Positions 34,960-45,714 are shown, counted from the first letter of the stretch. The stretch: DNA of 64,000 bases from Ypsolopha sequella (GCA_934047225.1 OW204000.1:11302001-11366000), one strand, 5' to 3'. Numbers and translations are program-made. The notes: a model not told the origin generated them from the letters alone.

Positions 34960-35049
34960 ATACACTTTTCTTATTCTTCTTATTCTTTTGATAATTAAGT
35001 TTTTCATTTATTTTAATAATTACAAACCCAACAAAAACAACAGTTTTAA

Positions 35050-35100
35050 GCAATTTCGAGATATATTTCGGCCCACTTTGGGGCTGGCATCAGTCAATTT
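35050..35100 (-). ncRNA. Hammerhead-ribozyme-like motif 3, with a changed core
   Basis: The minus strand reads CTGATGC, a GCCC/GGGC stem with loop, then CGAAATATATC. It closely resembles the motif at 9836-9890, but the core ends in C rather than A, which usually weakens or abolishes cleavage. It is a lone copy with no partner repeat nearby. Confidence 0.4.
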
Positions 35101-37430
35101 GATAATAAAGACAACATTTGTACCTATACTAGGGTATTCCAGTTCTGCCGCTCTCGTGGGAAATTCCTAAAATCCCTTCTTAGTGAATGTCTACATCAGA
35201 GAGAAACCTACAGTCCAAATGTCATGTTCCTATGTCCAGACCAAACTCTTGTTAGATCAGAGTAAAGTCTTTGTCGCAATTTTATATTAAACAGTGCAAA
35301 TGTTTAACTTTAATTACTTTCACCTATGTAGAAAAACCTACGTATCTCTAATAACTGGTTCACTGAATAAGTTCCAGTGAACTCTCTGGAAATCAAACAT
35401 CGTTCACGATTCATTGAACTACTTACTAAAGCTTTGATATGGAGAGTATTTCCTAGAAATCATTTACGTAAATGGGGCCTTTCCCTACATAAGCGCTGTC
35501 CTCACTTTCAAAACACATTATTTCTATTAGAAAACGTCAAAAGAAAAAAGATTTCTGCCCCCCGACAGCAACACTTCCCATATTTCGTTAGCACCCAAAA
35601 CATTCCCTTACCACCCTTGAATAAAGACATATTGCGTTTCGCGTTTTTGAAATCGCGAACTCGACGCCTATTTTACGTATTCACACTCGCATTACAGCTA
35701 CTACTATGTTCGAGATGAGATATGTATATGTGTGCGTTTTCAGTATGTGCGAGTCCGGGCTAAGCTGCCAGTATAATTTGGACGCTCTTTCCTCTTGTAC
35801 AACTCAGTGAAATGGCACAAGAAAGGGTAATCGGAAGTAGCGAAAGGGGTCGTTTTAAGGTGGCATTTCGTGATGGAGGTTTGCATATGTGTGCGTGTGT
35901 GTTGGTATGCTAGTCGCCTCTAGGCGCGCAATAGAAGAGGGTGGGCAAGCCGAGAGGATGGGGGTATAAAGGAAAACCATTTACATTTGAGCGATTCGTC
36001 CAATTTAAAATTCCTACAAGATAGCTCAGACACGGGTGCCATCTTTTGAAGAGGCGACCGTCATGCGAGGGACATTCGTACTCATATTATTCTTTAAATT
36101 GCTTGTTTGGTACGAATGGAATTTTCTTACTTTTAACGAGATTTCTAACAAGGCACTCAAGTTATTATATTTTCTTCAGTATCTACTCTATCTTTTACAT
36201 TGTGTCTGTATGTAACTTTATTGTTTGGAAGTTTATATTTATCTTCATAAAAAACTTGTATATCAAAGTCATTAAAGAACCGCACGTTTTTCGTAATCCC
36301 AACAGTTAACCCTTTCAATTCGGAAACGTGCGTGTCTCGGCAAAGTTCGGGATATGAATATGAATCTAGGGGTCCAGAATCAGCTTCGGGAGCGTTCCAT
36401 CAAAACGTCATAGGTCGCTTTCAGGACAAATTTGCCCGCTGGCCCACGTCCCGCATTTTACGAGCCCCGCCGCCGAAGATTCAGCACCCAGGGGACACAT
36501 TCCGCCTCCAAAAACTTTACCCGTTACAAATTTGTTTTTTTTTTCTGCCTTATCTGCTCCCCGCGCTTTTGGCAACCTAATTCCGTATTCAAAAATATTT
36601 CTGCGCAAGTATTGTGTTCGTACAGGAACGACGTTTTATTGCTAGTCGTATAACGTTTTAAAAGTTTGCCACGCTAGTAGCGTTTTGGCCATTATATAGT
36701 GGTGCTCCTCGAGAGCTTTTGTTTTTTTTCGTAATTATTATAGTTGTTTAATACTTCGGTTGTATATTTTTAGTGTGTTCCAGTTTTTTAGGGTTGTTTT
36801 GTGTATAGTTTCGATTTATGATATAACAAGCTTTATTGGAGACAAAGTTTTCAAGTTTTTCGATGACATATAATACTAAAATTGCTCTATAACGTAAAGG
36901 TATAATAAGCTTTATGAGACACACAATTTTCAAAGCTTTTATTGTTAGGTGGCTGATTTTGCATTCATGGAATTTTCTTAAAGGTTGTTTTTGGTTCACC
37001 CTTCACACCCGAGCATGTTGGATAATTACACTATGGAGTATAAGTGCTAATTGCAAACGTTATGTAGGAATACCGGCACCAGTTAATAGAACCAACAATA
37101 TTATTTTTCGAAGTAAAATCTTCTTCAGATACATCCAGCATGACCAGTAGTGTATGGAGGCCAATAAAACCCCACATGCAAAGTGTACCTGCGAACGTGG
37201 TGCCATCCAATTTGCGATTCACGTTTCGAAGTCAATCGTCAAAGTAATTTTGAAAGTTGACGTGTTGTGTAGTTGTTTATTCAAGATTTGTTAGTGTAAT
37301 AAGTAACTTATATTTATGACATATCTATAAGTATAGATATCACATTATTATCTTATTTTTTTATAGTTTTAGCTGACTTTCGTGCATTTTTCAGCTTGTC
37401 TTCACTTTAGTATAAAATTGTATCCACTTT
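35101..37430. other. No firm gene; mixed composition, possible promoter-like patch
   Basis: The 35700-36610 part is richer in G+C than most of the window and contains GGGGTATAAAGGAAAACC near 35960, a good TATA-box match, but no convincing downstream exon. Open frames at 35377-35718, 36046-36309 and several overlapping ones at 36332-36653 show no family features. I would not call any of them. Confidence 0.3.
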
Positions 37431-38280
37431 CATATAGGAATGGGGTAATTACAACATCTAAAGCGGTTTTATAAGTACCCAAATTGTTTGATCAATGTTA
37501 TAATATTACATTATAACACTGCAATTCGGCGTTGTGATTGGCCAAATTTATTATAACACCGCTAAAGAAACAATCACAAGCGGTTTGTCTTAATTTCCTG
37601 AGCCACGTCCCTTCACTCTTCTCGCTTCTGATTGGTCTCAGTTGTCTACAACTAATTCCATCATGACGAGTATCACGATCTTATCATGCATTGTGTTTTT
37701 TTTTCTTATTTGTCGTGAAATTGTTTTTGATGGTCGAATATAAAGTATTATGTGCAACTGGACATAATTTAATTTAATTTTAATTTAATTTAATTTTTAA
37801 TGTTGCTCAACGAACTTTGGAGCGGGCTATGCTTGGGATATCTCTGATGGATAAAATCCGAAACGACGAAATCCGTCAGGGATCGAAAGTGACCGACATA
37901 GCCTGCCGAATTAGTAAATTGAAGTGGCAGTGGGCTCGCCATATTTGTCGCTGACATGACGGCCGTTGAGGCCGAAAGGCATTAGAATGGAGACCACGTA
38001 CAGCAAAGCGTAGCGTAGGCTGCCCTCGTGCCCGCTGGACCGACGACCGAAGGACGTTGCGGGTAGCGGCTGAATGAGGATGACGCATGACCGCCAAGAG
38101 TGGCGAAATATTGGAGAGGCTTTCCAGCAGTAGACGGATACAGGCTGATGGATGGATTTATGAATGGACATAATTAGTCACTGGGACACTCGTGCAAATC
38201 TATTACGAAACTTTTTTCGTTCGTTTCGTAAACAAGCACTCGTGTCGGATTGACACATGTCACAGTTGCACAAATAGTAC
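37431..38280 (+). repeat. Dispersed repeat A, copy 3, split by a LINE insertion
   Basis: The parts 37431-37769 and 38165-38280 match the other two copies end to end, including TATAACACTGCAATTC, GTGATTGGCC, and the final CTGGGACACTCG / CACTCGTGTC pair. The break carries TGGACATAATT on both sides (37759-37769 and 38165-38175), a target-site duplication from the inserted LINE. Confidence 0.8.
37770..38164 (+). mobile_element. 5'-truncated non-LTR retrotransposon (RTE-like) 3' end
   Basis: The plus strand encodes, with breaks, a reverse-transcriptase C-terminal tail: AQRT-like start, ERAMLGISLMDKIRNDEI, KVTDIACRISKLKWQWARHI, then RWTDDRRTL. An ATGGATGGAT-type tail follows. It is truncated at the 5' end, has frameshifts and stops, and is flanked by an 11-bp target duplication (TGGACATAATT). 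This is an ordinary dead LINE insertion; family from remembered motifs. Confidence 0.75.
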
Positions 38281-38786
38281 ATTACGATACGAGAGCGATG
38301 AAACGTTTTCTGACGAGTGTGAGTTTGCGGCACGAGCCGAAGGCGAGTGCTGCAATCACATGAGTCGAGAAAAAGTTTCTCGCACGAGTTTTGTATAATT
38401 TTTTATAGCACAAGTGCGGAAAATGCCGACTTTACGCACGCGCAGCGTGCGTATAGTGGTCATTTTACGCAAGGTGTGCTATAAATAGTATTACGTATTC
38501 ATGCATCTTCAAATGAAACTTTATACTATATAATGATCATTTTGAACTTTCTCAAAGAAATAAAACCAAGCAAATGAAAAAGCAATATATGGACTTGCGC
38601 GTACAGAATTTACTCTAAGTACTTATAATTAGTAAATAGTATTTTTTTTTTCGTTTTCACGATTATATTTCTTTGGGAAGGTGGTTCAGTATGATAAGTA
38701 AATTTAAAGATAACAGTACGTATCTAAGCGAAAAAAAAAAGTCAATTTCTTAATACTTATATTTGTACTAAAGAGATATTTTCTAG
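38281..38786. other. No recognisable gene
   Basis: A short G+C-richer patch with CACGAGCCGAAGGCGAGTG and ACGCACGCGCAGCGTGCGTA near 38320-38460 can form small hairpins. Nothing else. Confidence 0.35.
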
Positions 38787-38991
38787 TACAGACAGCAAAG
38801 GAGGTATGTAACCAGGCCCAGCGCAAACACTTTCGGTGTTACTACAAAACGGTGTTTAACTTTAGACAGTGTTTAAATTTGTTGCTGTCACTTTTTTACG
38901 ATATGAAAGAAAAGGTGACAACAACAGATTTAAATACTGTCTAAAGTTAACACAGTTTGTAACACAGTTTGATTCTAAGACCCACAGTCGA
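38787..38991. mobile_element. Hairpin MITE inside a sequence whose empty-site copy is at 39605-39669
   Basis: The flanks (GTACAGACAGCAAAGGAGGT, CAGGCCCAGCGCAAACACTT, then GATTCTAAGACCCACAG) reappear in reverse at 39605-39669 without the middle. The inserted hairpin runs from about 38834 to 38967, starts CGGTGTTAC and ends GTAACACAG, and pairs through TTAACTTTAGACAGTGTTTA and the TTGTTGCTGTCAC segment. TTT at both edges may be a 3-bp target duplication. Confidence 0.75.
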
Positions 38992-39005
38992 TGAAATAAA
39001 AATGC

Positions 39006-39533
39006 CACTAATATTATATTAATGCGAAAGTTTAGATGGATGTATGGATGGATGTTTGTTACTCCTTCACGTCGTAACTACTGAACCGATTGGGTTGAAA
39101 CTTTGCACAAATGTAGTTCTAGACCTAGAATAGGACATAGGCTACTTTTAATCTCGTAAATCAGTTCCCATGGGAACAAGAAATAGTGTCGTTCAGATAT
39201 GCAGCTCGGCCTTCGCCTCGCCAATACTATCTTAGAAGATTAAATTAGCTATCAAAGACCGCCAAAGACGTATTATCAGTGGATTAATTCAGAGAACAAA
39301 AGGTAGTGTCGATCAAAAAAAAAGGCTAGGCCTTCGGCCTTGCCAAAGGCACTTTACATGGGGATCAAATTAGAAATTATGAGAACCCAAAACACTCCAA
39401 ATACCCCAAAACCAGAGACAGATCAACTACGTACGATCAACGTACTACAAAATTAATAGTCAGTAAATGTTTACAGATTTGATACGACTATGCAAAAACT
39501 TAATTAACGCGGGCGAAGCCGCGCTCAAAAGCT
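39006..39533 (+). mobile_element. Non-autonomous Helitron
   Basis: The start (CTAATATTATATTAATGCG), then GTTACTCCTTCACGTCGTAA, ACTACTGAACCGATTGGG and CATAGGCTACTTTTAATC are typical of lepidopteran Helitrons. The end, AACGCGGGCGAAGCCGCGCT then CAAAAGCTAT, has the GC hairpin followed by a degraded CTAGT terminus. The middle (39190-39370) carries small GGCCTTCGGCC-type hairpins. Confidence 0.7.
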
Positions 39534-39604
39534 ATATAGTACTTTATAAATATTGCATTTGTGTCTGCATGGACCACATCTCATCTATCGCTCACCTGGT
39601 TCAC

Positions 39605-39669
39605 CTGTGGGTCTTAGGATCAAAGTGTTTGCGTTGGGCCTGGTTACTTATCTCTTTTGCTATCTGTAC
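39605..39669 (-). repeat. Empty-site paralogue of 38787-38991
   Basis: In reverse, 65 bp match the flanks of the hairpin insertion at 38834-38967 as one uninterrupted stretch. This defines the insertion's edges and shows the host sequence is itself repeated. Confidence 0.75.
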
Positions 39670-39910
39670 ACCCGGCCGACATTTTATATTTGCTATTATG
39701 ACGAAAAACCCTTCAATTGACAAACAAAGTTTGTTTTGTACAGGCCCGTGGCTAGGATTCGTTTTCAGGGGGGGGGGGTGGCAAAATTTTCAGTGCAAGT
39801 AATATAAACACAACTTAGTTTATACTCCTGGTACACACGAAAATTTTGAAAATTGAGTTGCTATAAAAACATAAAACGAAAATAGGTCAATGTCGCCCAG
39901 GTCAACCAAC

Positions 39911-40147
39911 CAGCCCCCCTATTCTGTATCTTAAGTTGCCAACTGCACAGGGTGCCTATCGTCAAAAACGTAGATAAAAACTAAACTTTCAAAATTGCTT
40001 TTAGTGGGTATTGAACTATTTACGAACTGTGTCGTCACTTCAAGTGCTAACATGCCCTTAGACAATCGGAATTCGATAGTATATCTATGTTTTTGATGAT
40101 AGACACCCAGTCCAGAAGGCAACTAGATATACATAATAGGCCCGCTG
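39911..40147. mobile_element. MITE with long imperfect inverted repeats
   Basis: The left end, CAGCCCCCCTATTCTGTATC followed by AAGTTGCC and ATCGTCAAAAACGTAGAT, pairs with the right end, in reverse CAGCGGGCCTATTATGTATA, AGTTGCC and ATCATCAAAAACATAGAT. Two overlapping open frames here read from the two arms and are not genes. Confidence 0.7.
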
Positions 40148-40521
40148 TTCATGTTACAAATTATTTATTAAAAAGGTTACTTGTTATAAGTGTTACAGCA
40201 TCAAAAATACTTATATTTTTATGCCTTGCGTTATTTGCACTGTCTATCACTGCACTTTATAGTTTCCTTTTGACCTTGGCAAAGCTTGCAATTTGCATAA
40301 GTCAACAATATTTAACACAAGTAGAAACAGAGATAGGTATACTACAATTCGATGAGTAGAAATAACGTAAAACCGTCTACATATTATCGTTGTCCATATT
40401 TCCTGTCAATTTGATTCGCAACCAAACGTCGTCGCGTCGTCGTTTCATTTTTAAATAGCAATCAGTGCATCGTGTGCCGCGCCGCGCCGTTTACGCTCAA
40501 AATCAAAACGTTCCATATAAC

Positions 40522-41217
40522 CATAGATAAATAAAGAAGGATAGATTGCTATCTCCTTGTACTGTTCGCAATACTGAAAATAACGTTGCTAGATGGCGTT
40601 ACTTGTCTTGCTGGAAGTAAAATTTGTCTGAAATCGACGAAATATAGCATTTTACTATTCTGGTTCATCATATTTATTTATTTTATGAATAAAAGCACAA
40701 AATTTTCATAATATCGCATCAGAAAATAGTGAATTCTTAATCAGGTGTTTTTAACATTTTTTTCATTAACTTTCGGTGGTAAGCTGGCAATCTAACTAAG
40801 CGTGCAGATGGTTATTCTGGATTCCGGTAGATGGCGCACAACGATCAATTAAACAAAATATGTGCATTAAAATACGCTTTATTTACCTAACACACACTAA
40901 TCATACATACCGGTATATAACTTTACTCTTTGACTCAACTGTCATGCACGGTTGAGCGATTTATCCTCAGTATCAAGCACATTTTTGTTTTTGTGGGCGC
41001 AGTATAGTTGCTACACACACACACACCCTCACACATCGAATTTCGTTTCATCAACTGTTCGATAGATGGCACTAGGTATGTCACAATTTATCTAGTATAG
41101 TAGCGACATCAAAAATAATAAGTCGAACTACTAGGTACCGGCGAAAATAATAAGTTTTACGCGGGCTTTGTTCTAATGTATGGAGTGAGCAATCTATCCT
41201 TCCTTTATTTATCTATG
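40522..41217 (+). mobile_element. 696-bp terminal-inverted-repeat element, intact copy
   Basis: The ends are CATAGATAAATAAAGAAGGA and, in reverse, CATAGATAAATAAAGGAAGG, each continuing into GATAGATTGCT. The interior is non-coding, with an (AC)n run near 41010. A second copy in the opposite orientation is at 57111-59043, where it is split by a LINE. CATxGATxAAATAA-type ends recall P-element termini, but the superfamily is not settled. No clear target duplication is visible at this copy. Confidence 0.8.
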
Positions 41218-41293
41218 TTAAAACTTACGTTTCGATTTCGGAATAGGATATGCTGTTTGCTGATTTTATAAATTGAAAAAAAATATCGTCACT

Positions 41294-41520
41294 GCATGGA
41301 TTCCTGAAGGGGTGTCAGAAGTGTTTCAGCACTCATACACCCAGTTTCACCGACGATTATTACCTTCCAGCGTGACGGTTAGTGAGTCCTCTCGCTATGC
41401 TTTGTACGCAAATTCAGAGCCCACAGCGAAGTTCTCAGACTGAACACAAATGTGATTCTACGGACGGAACCCATGACCACTGGATAAGTCCAGTATTTTA
41501 ACCACTACGCCACAGTTTTG
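41294..41520 (-). repeat. tRNA-derived SINE-like sequence joined to repeat D
   Basis: On the minus strand, GTGGCGTAGTGGTTAAAATA and later CATGGGTTCCGTCCGTAGAA look like A- and B-box regions of a tRNA-derived head. The other end (41294-41375 on the plus strand) has the GGATTCCTGAAGGGGTGTCA start shared by the D repeats. Together they suggest a SINE whose body is the D repeat. Confidence 0.6.
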
Positions 41521-41997
41521 TCTTTTAATGTTAGACTCCTTTTATAATTCCATTGAAAATGAAAACCTTTGTACTATGCTAGAAACAAATGACAGTAGGC
41601 AAATTCGGTTCAAGCGCTGCCAAGATCATAATAATAGACGTTTATTTATTTTATATATTATTTTAAATGAAAGAACATAATGTAATCCTCAAGCAAGCGG
41701 AACCCCGTCAAAATCTATCCGAGAGATTTCGAGATTTGACTTATTATGTTTTACAACCTCCCGTACGCCTCGACGAAAGTTTTTGCAAATGTAAAATCTT
41801 AAAGAAAACATTTCGTTTTATTTCAAATTTTAATTTTAATCGGGTTCTGCTTGCTAGAGAACTACATTATCTATTTTTATATGTATTACGTCTTAATCTT
41901 GGCGGTGCTTCGACCAACTCTCATTCAAGTTTGCCCACTGTCATTTCTATGTTTGAATACTTGGCGATTTATCTTTCGCAAGGAGGTTATCAGGTAG

Positions 41998-42081
41998 GTA
42001 TATCATTGCGGTATAGAAACGCAGCAAAAAGTATATTTTTTTTATCTTTCTGTGTTTCTAACTGCAATGGTATAATGTTAA
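41998..42081. mobile_element. Hairpin MITE, diverged relative of 16312-16430
   Basis: ATATCATTGCGGTATAGAAA and CTGCAATGGTATAATGTTAA pair and match the arms at 16312-16430. The TTAA end survives only on the right. The open frame running through it (41667-42092) is therefore suspect. Confidence 0.75.
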
Positions 42082-43144
42082 AACCTTTGTAGCCAACCCT
42101 CATGTTTCTTGCGCAGTACAACCGCGACAAGACTCAAAATACTGAAAATAAGGATCTTGAGAAAAACACAATATTTAAGGTGAATGCATGATATAGCCAA
42201 ATTCATACTGGATTGCAAACAACTTACAGCGCTGATTTTCAGTTGGTCCCTGTTTTATATAAATAGAGGTACAAAAACATTAAATACTCTTTGCAGGTAG
42301 CAAATTTAAATAGTAAATTAATTACACATTTTGAAATTTTCGAATTATTATATACGTTGTAAATACCACCTGTATGCAAAAATGTATTTAATTTTACGAA
42401 TTAAATTATGCCTCGGTTGCCTCGGTCCGCTTTTACAATTTTTCGGATTCTACAAAAAGACGACGGCATATTAAAAACTGGGGCTTTGTTTCTAAATGTT
42501 TAAAACTTTGCTAATAGTACTTGTCTATATCTTGATACTCAAGCCACTTGTAAAAACAGACTGATGCACAAAACATCATACATTTTTAAGATTTCCCTAA
42601 ACTTAGCAAACAAGGATATTCTGACTGAAATAGTGGCTATCTGATTATAAGAAGCTAATTTGTAGTGACAAAATATGATTAGTATCAAAGCTTTACCAAA
42701 GTAATGACTACTACTGACTACAAACAGGTATACCTTAGACTTATTTGCATGCCTAACGTGTCGTATACAAATTCCGACCATAAATGATACGGTATTTAAA
42801 GGTATTAACAAATGAAATTGCACATAAACTCAATTTAATAGACAAAAAGGCATTTTACCAGCATGTCTCAGAAAATTTGCTTATTCTAATGTGAATTATC
42901 ATTTGAATGAAAAATCAATTTTACATTTGCCCGGGCAATTTGCTAGCGAATGCGCGCGCCCAGGGACTGCATATGATTGCCTTTATTATTAAACTACTGC
43001 CTAACAAGTTGACATGGGCACAAATTGCTATTGGATTTGCTTTCTCTTTATTTTTTGCTAAGAAAACTTCGAGCATTATACTCAAAGCAAAAAAAATATT
43101 TGTTTCGTAATTAATATTTTATTCTTGTTATTTCTTTATTTAAA
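42082..43144. other. No gene; region downstream of the S28 gene
   Basis: This contains no supported coding region; frames at 42539-42823 (minus) and 42907-43110 (plus) lack features. The minus-strand gene's polyadenylation signals AATAAAG and AATAAAA lie at about 43120-43142, within 25 bases of its stop. Confidence 0.45.
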
Positions 43145-44611
43145 TTACAACCCAATCCACTTCTTGAGCGTTTTTATAACGATCTTTCTAGTTTTTTTTA
43201 CTGTTTCCGTGTCCGCCCAATTTTCTGCATACAAATCATTGCAAATTCCTGCATTAGGCATAACAAATACTGGAGCTTCCGGTGATAGATCCTTCTTCAC
43301 TCCAAGATCACGCAATGGATCTTTGCCACCAACTGTAAAAATTACTTTACTGACATTGGGTTGTAAGCCTCCATAGAGTCTATTCGTTTTTGCCACACCT
43401 TCATCTACTCGACTTTCATTAAATTCTGGCCCAAATACCGCTTGACAATACTCCATGTAAAAGCTAAAAGGCATGGCGTTCATAAACGGATGGTTGTTAG
43501 TTGTTGTTGTTGTTATAAAACGACCAACCTCTGAACAAGCCAGGTATAAACCACTGGCCACTCCAAAGAATCTGTCCCTGATCATTTCTTCTACAACTCT
43601 GTCGAAAATTAAATTACCGGCGTCACAACCCTTACCAACATTTCCATTTATTTTTATGTCACCATTATTGTTAGGGAATGTTTCATATTCAGATACTCGG
43701 TTTTTACAAAAGCTTTTGACGACGTTTGACCCAGCTTCGGGATAAGCGAACAAAAATCTAATACGTGTGAAAAGAAATTGATGCTGGTTTTCTGTTCTAT
43801 TTAGATCGACATCCTCACAAATTTCATCTTTATACTTTATAATCTCTCTTCCTTCTGAAGATTTTAATAAAAATTCATTTACTTTGATCCCAGAGGCCAT
43901 TTTTCGATTAAAATAATCGCTGCAAAAAAGTTCAAAGGATTCTGCGATATTTTCTACGTAATTTGAGTAGTCTTTTACCGCTAGAAGTGTGGCTGAGCTG
44001 GCTAGAACAGCATCTGCAATGTCAGGGTTCTTGGCTTTCAGCCACACTGCCAGAGCGCCAGAATGCAATCCACCCACAATCACAACCTTTGAATGTTTAT
44101 ACTCATCTTGACTTTTTAAAAAATTCACAAAATTCTCCAAATCAGCTAAGGTTTGTTCTGTTGTGAAGTATTTGAAGTCAAAGTCTTCACGGTTTGGTGC
44201 ACTGTTTAAATAAAATCTAGAATTTATAAAATAAATCGCACCAGAAGTCTCATTTGCAAATTTGTCAATTAAGACGCCATCAGATATATGAAAAGGATCG
44301 ATACCATCGGTTCCAATAAGTATACAAAGAGTTCCATTTGGCTTAAAATGTTCCAAGTTTTTGACGTATGATAAGTTGAACTTAGGGCTTTGTGGCTTAA
44401 AATGGTCAACCGGTTGTTCAAACATATAATGTGTGTCGTCTGAATAATTTTTAGAATGTGGCTTAACCGCAAAACCATAACAAGAAGGAGTATGGATAAA
44501 AACACAAAAACTTTCCCCCACTACAGAGAAAAGAAAAATGAAATATAGCAAGAGAAAGTACATACTGGAATATTTGTCTTGGACTGTGGTTTGACATTTG
44601 AGCTTGTCCAT
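43145..44611 (-). CDS. Secreted S28-family serine carboxypeptidase-like protein, predicted catalytically inactive
   Basis: One exon encodes 488 residues, the usual length for the S28 family (lysosomal Pro-X carboxypeptidase, thymus-specific serine protease and insect K12H4.7-like enzymes), which normally cut after proline-containing C- or N-termini. Family marks in order are a hydrophobic signal peptide at residues 17-35; QPVDHF at 66-71; FTTEQTLADL at 149-158; the nucleophile-elbow region GGLHSGALAVW at 180-190; ACSEVGRF at 358-365; GGKDPLRDLG at 428-437; and NAGICNDLY at 453-461. The nucleophile Ser of the GGSY-G motif is Leu182 and the catalytic His before Cys457 is Ile456; the Asp (431) remains. 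So the fold is probably kept but peptidase activity lost. Met17 may be the true start, directly before the hydrophobic stretch. Polyadenylation signals follow the stop. The intronless form could mean a retrocopy, yet the frame is open throughout. Confidence 0.9.
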   Translation of the reverse strand: MDKLKCQTTVQDKYSSMYFLLLYFIFLFSVVGESFCVFIHTPSCYGFAVKPHSKNYSDDTHYMFEQPVDHFKPQSPKFNLSYVKNLEHFKPNGTLCILIGTDGIDPFHISDGVLIDKFANETSGAIYFINSRFYLNSAPNREDFDFKYFTTEQTLADLENFVNFLKSQDEYKHSKVVIVGGLHSGALAVWLKAKNPDIADAVLASSATLLAVKDYSNYVENIAESFELFCSDYFNRKMASGIKVNEFLLKSSEGREIIKYKDEICEDVDLNRTENQHQFLFTRIRFLFAYPEAGSNVVKSFCKNRVSEYETFPNNNGDIKINGNVGKGCDAGNLIFDRVVEEMIRDRFFGVASGLYLACSEVGRFITTTTTNNHPFMNAMPFSFYMEYCQAVFGPEFNESRVDEGVAKTNRLYGGLQPNVSKVIFTVGGKDPLRDLGVKKDLSPEAPVFVMPNAGICNDLYAENWADTETVKKTRKIVIKTLKKWIGL

Positions 44612-44874
44612 TTATATATAATTTTGAATGAAATTTTATCTACTAATTTAAAATATTTATTTATAAAAAAAAATTAAGTAGATATTACAAATATTCAAGA
44701 TAACATACGTAAGGAATAATCCATAATATGAACAAAGTATGTTCTGTTCTAGATTATACCATGAATTATATCATTGTTATTAATAATGTATAAAAGAAAT
44801 GGCTTAAGTGATTAGACCGCCCATTGTCCTCTCTATTAAAAATATTTTATAACTTCTTCATGTATTTATGTAAA
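44612..44874 (-). promoter_or_regulatory. Upstream region of the S28 gene
   Basis: On the minus strand this A+T-rich stretch contains TATA-like words (TTTATAAATAAATATTTT at about 44654-44671 and ATATATAAATG just before the first ATG). I cannot fix a transcription start. The repeat at 44875 limits the proximal promoter to about 260 bp. Confidence 0.3.
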
Positions 44875-45340
44875 GAGGATGGCATACCCTAGCAACTTTT
44901 TTTATTACCCGTCCAGCACAATAAGTCGAATGGCAAAGACCTTATTTGCTTTTCATAGAGGCGATTATATGTTGGCTCTTTGGCCTCTTGTTCTTGGACG
45001 CGTTATACTAGTGATCACGCAGCGAAACAACAAATTGGTGTGGTTTTAGCTAATACTGAAATATTTTGTAGTGAAAAAAATATTGGATTTAGGTAACATC
45101 CCTTCATATTTCTATTGCCGCGTTTTTGAAACAAACGTTTGAAAACCAAAAAAATGACGGTGGAGAACATTTTTTTTTTTGACAAAAGTATGAATCTTAA
45201 AACATTGTTTATAGGATTTCTTCAATAATCCCTGGATAAAAGATCGATAAATCAAATATATTTTCTTCAATATGAGGAGAGACCTAGTTTATTCCAATGA
45301 ACCCTTGAACACATGGTATTGTTGATGTTCTAGCGTAAAG
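44875..45340 (+). repeat. Dispersed repeat E, copy 1
   Basis: It starts AGAGGATGGCATACCCTAGC and passes CATAGAGGCGATTATATG, GTGATCACGCAGCGAAACAA, TTGAAAACCAAAAAAATG and AGGAGAGACCTAGTTT to GTTGATGTTCTAGCG. Copies 2 and 3 are at 50582-50995 and 60692-61174, all in the same orientation. It is non-coding and the class is unknown. Confidence 0.85.
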
Positions 45341-45392
45341 TTAATTGTAGGTACAGATACTGTGGAAGTGTCGGAGCCGCGATATAAAATTG

Positions 45393-45421
45393 ACTAGGTT
45401 TTGCCCACGGCTTCGCCCGCT
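45393..45421 (-). mobile_element. Helitron 3' end, minus strand
   Basis: In reverse this reads GCGGGCGAAGCCGTGGGCAA then AACCTAGT: the GC hairpin followed by the CTAGT terminus. The body that should lie to the right is replaced by the element at 45452-46160. Confidence 0.6.
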
Positions 45422-45714
45422 TTGGTTTAGTTTTTGTGTACAGTGCGATAAGGCTCTTTTGGCGCGTGGATTACATTGACAGAATCAGAACATTTATTTG
45501 TAATTAAACCAGTATGGTACACAAATCAGTAATAGTATGACAATAATTAACGAAGAAGCAACACTATAAAGAATTATAAAATTGAGAAAATAAATAAAAT
45601 AACTTAAAATAACACAATAAAATCTTGAAAAGTTAACATGTCACTAGTGTATCATATTAAAGAAATTATATATATATATATATACGAAAACACAAAAAAA
45701 TATAATTATAGGTG

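Noticed and set aside
35377..35718. 113-codon plus-strand frame
   Set aside because: Basic, low-similarity peptide without splice or poly(A) support. Kept as unexplained sequence rather than a gene.
36332..36653. Overlapping frames on both strands in a G+C-richer patch, and a TATA-like GGTATAAAGG near 35965
   Set aside because: Three frames overlap with no codon preference for any; one TATA match alone does not define a promoter.
39766..39779. Long G run (about 11 G) as a G-quadruplex
   Set aside because: It is a single uninterrupted run, probably part of a degraded repeat; there are no four separate G tracts.
41667..42092. 141-codon plus-strand frame, the longest unassigned one
   Set aside because: Its last third is the hairpin MITE at 41998-42081 and the rest has no recognisable features.
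43473..44166. Plus-strand frames opposite the S28 gene
   Set aside because: They are antisense to a clear conserved coding sequence.
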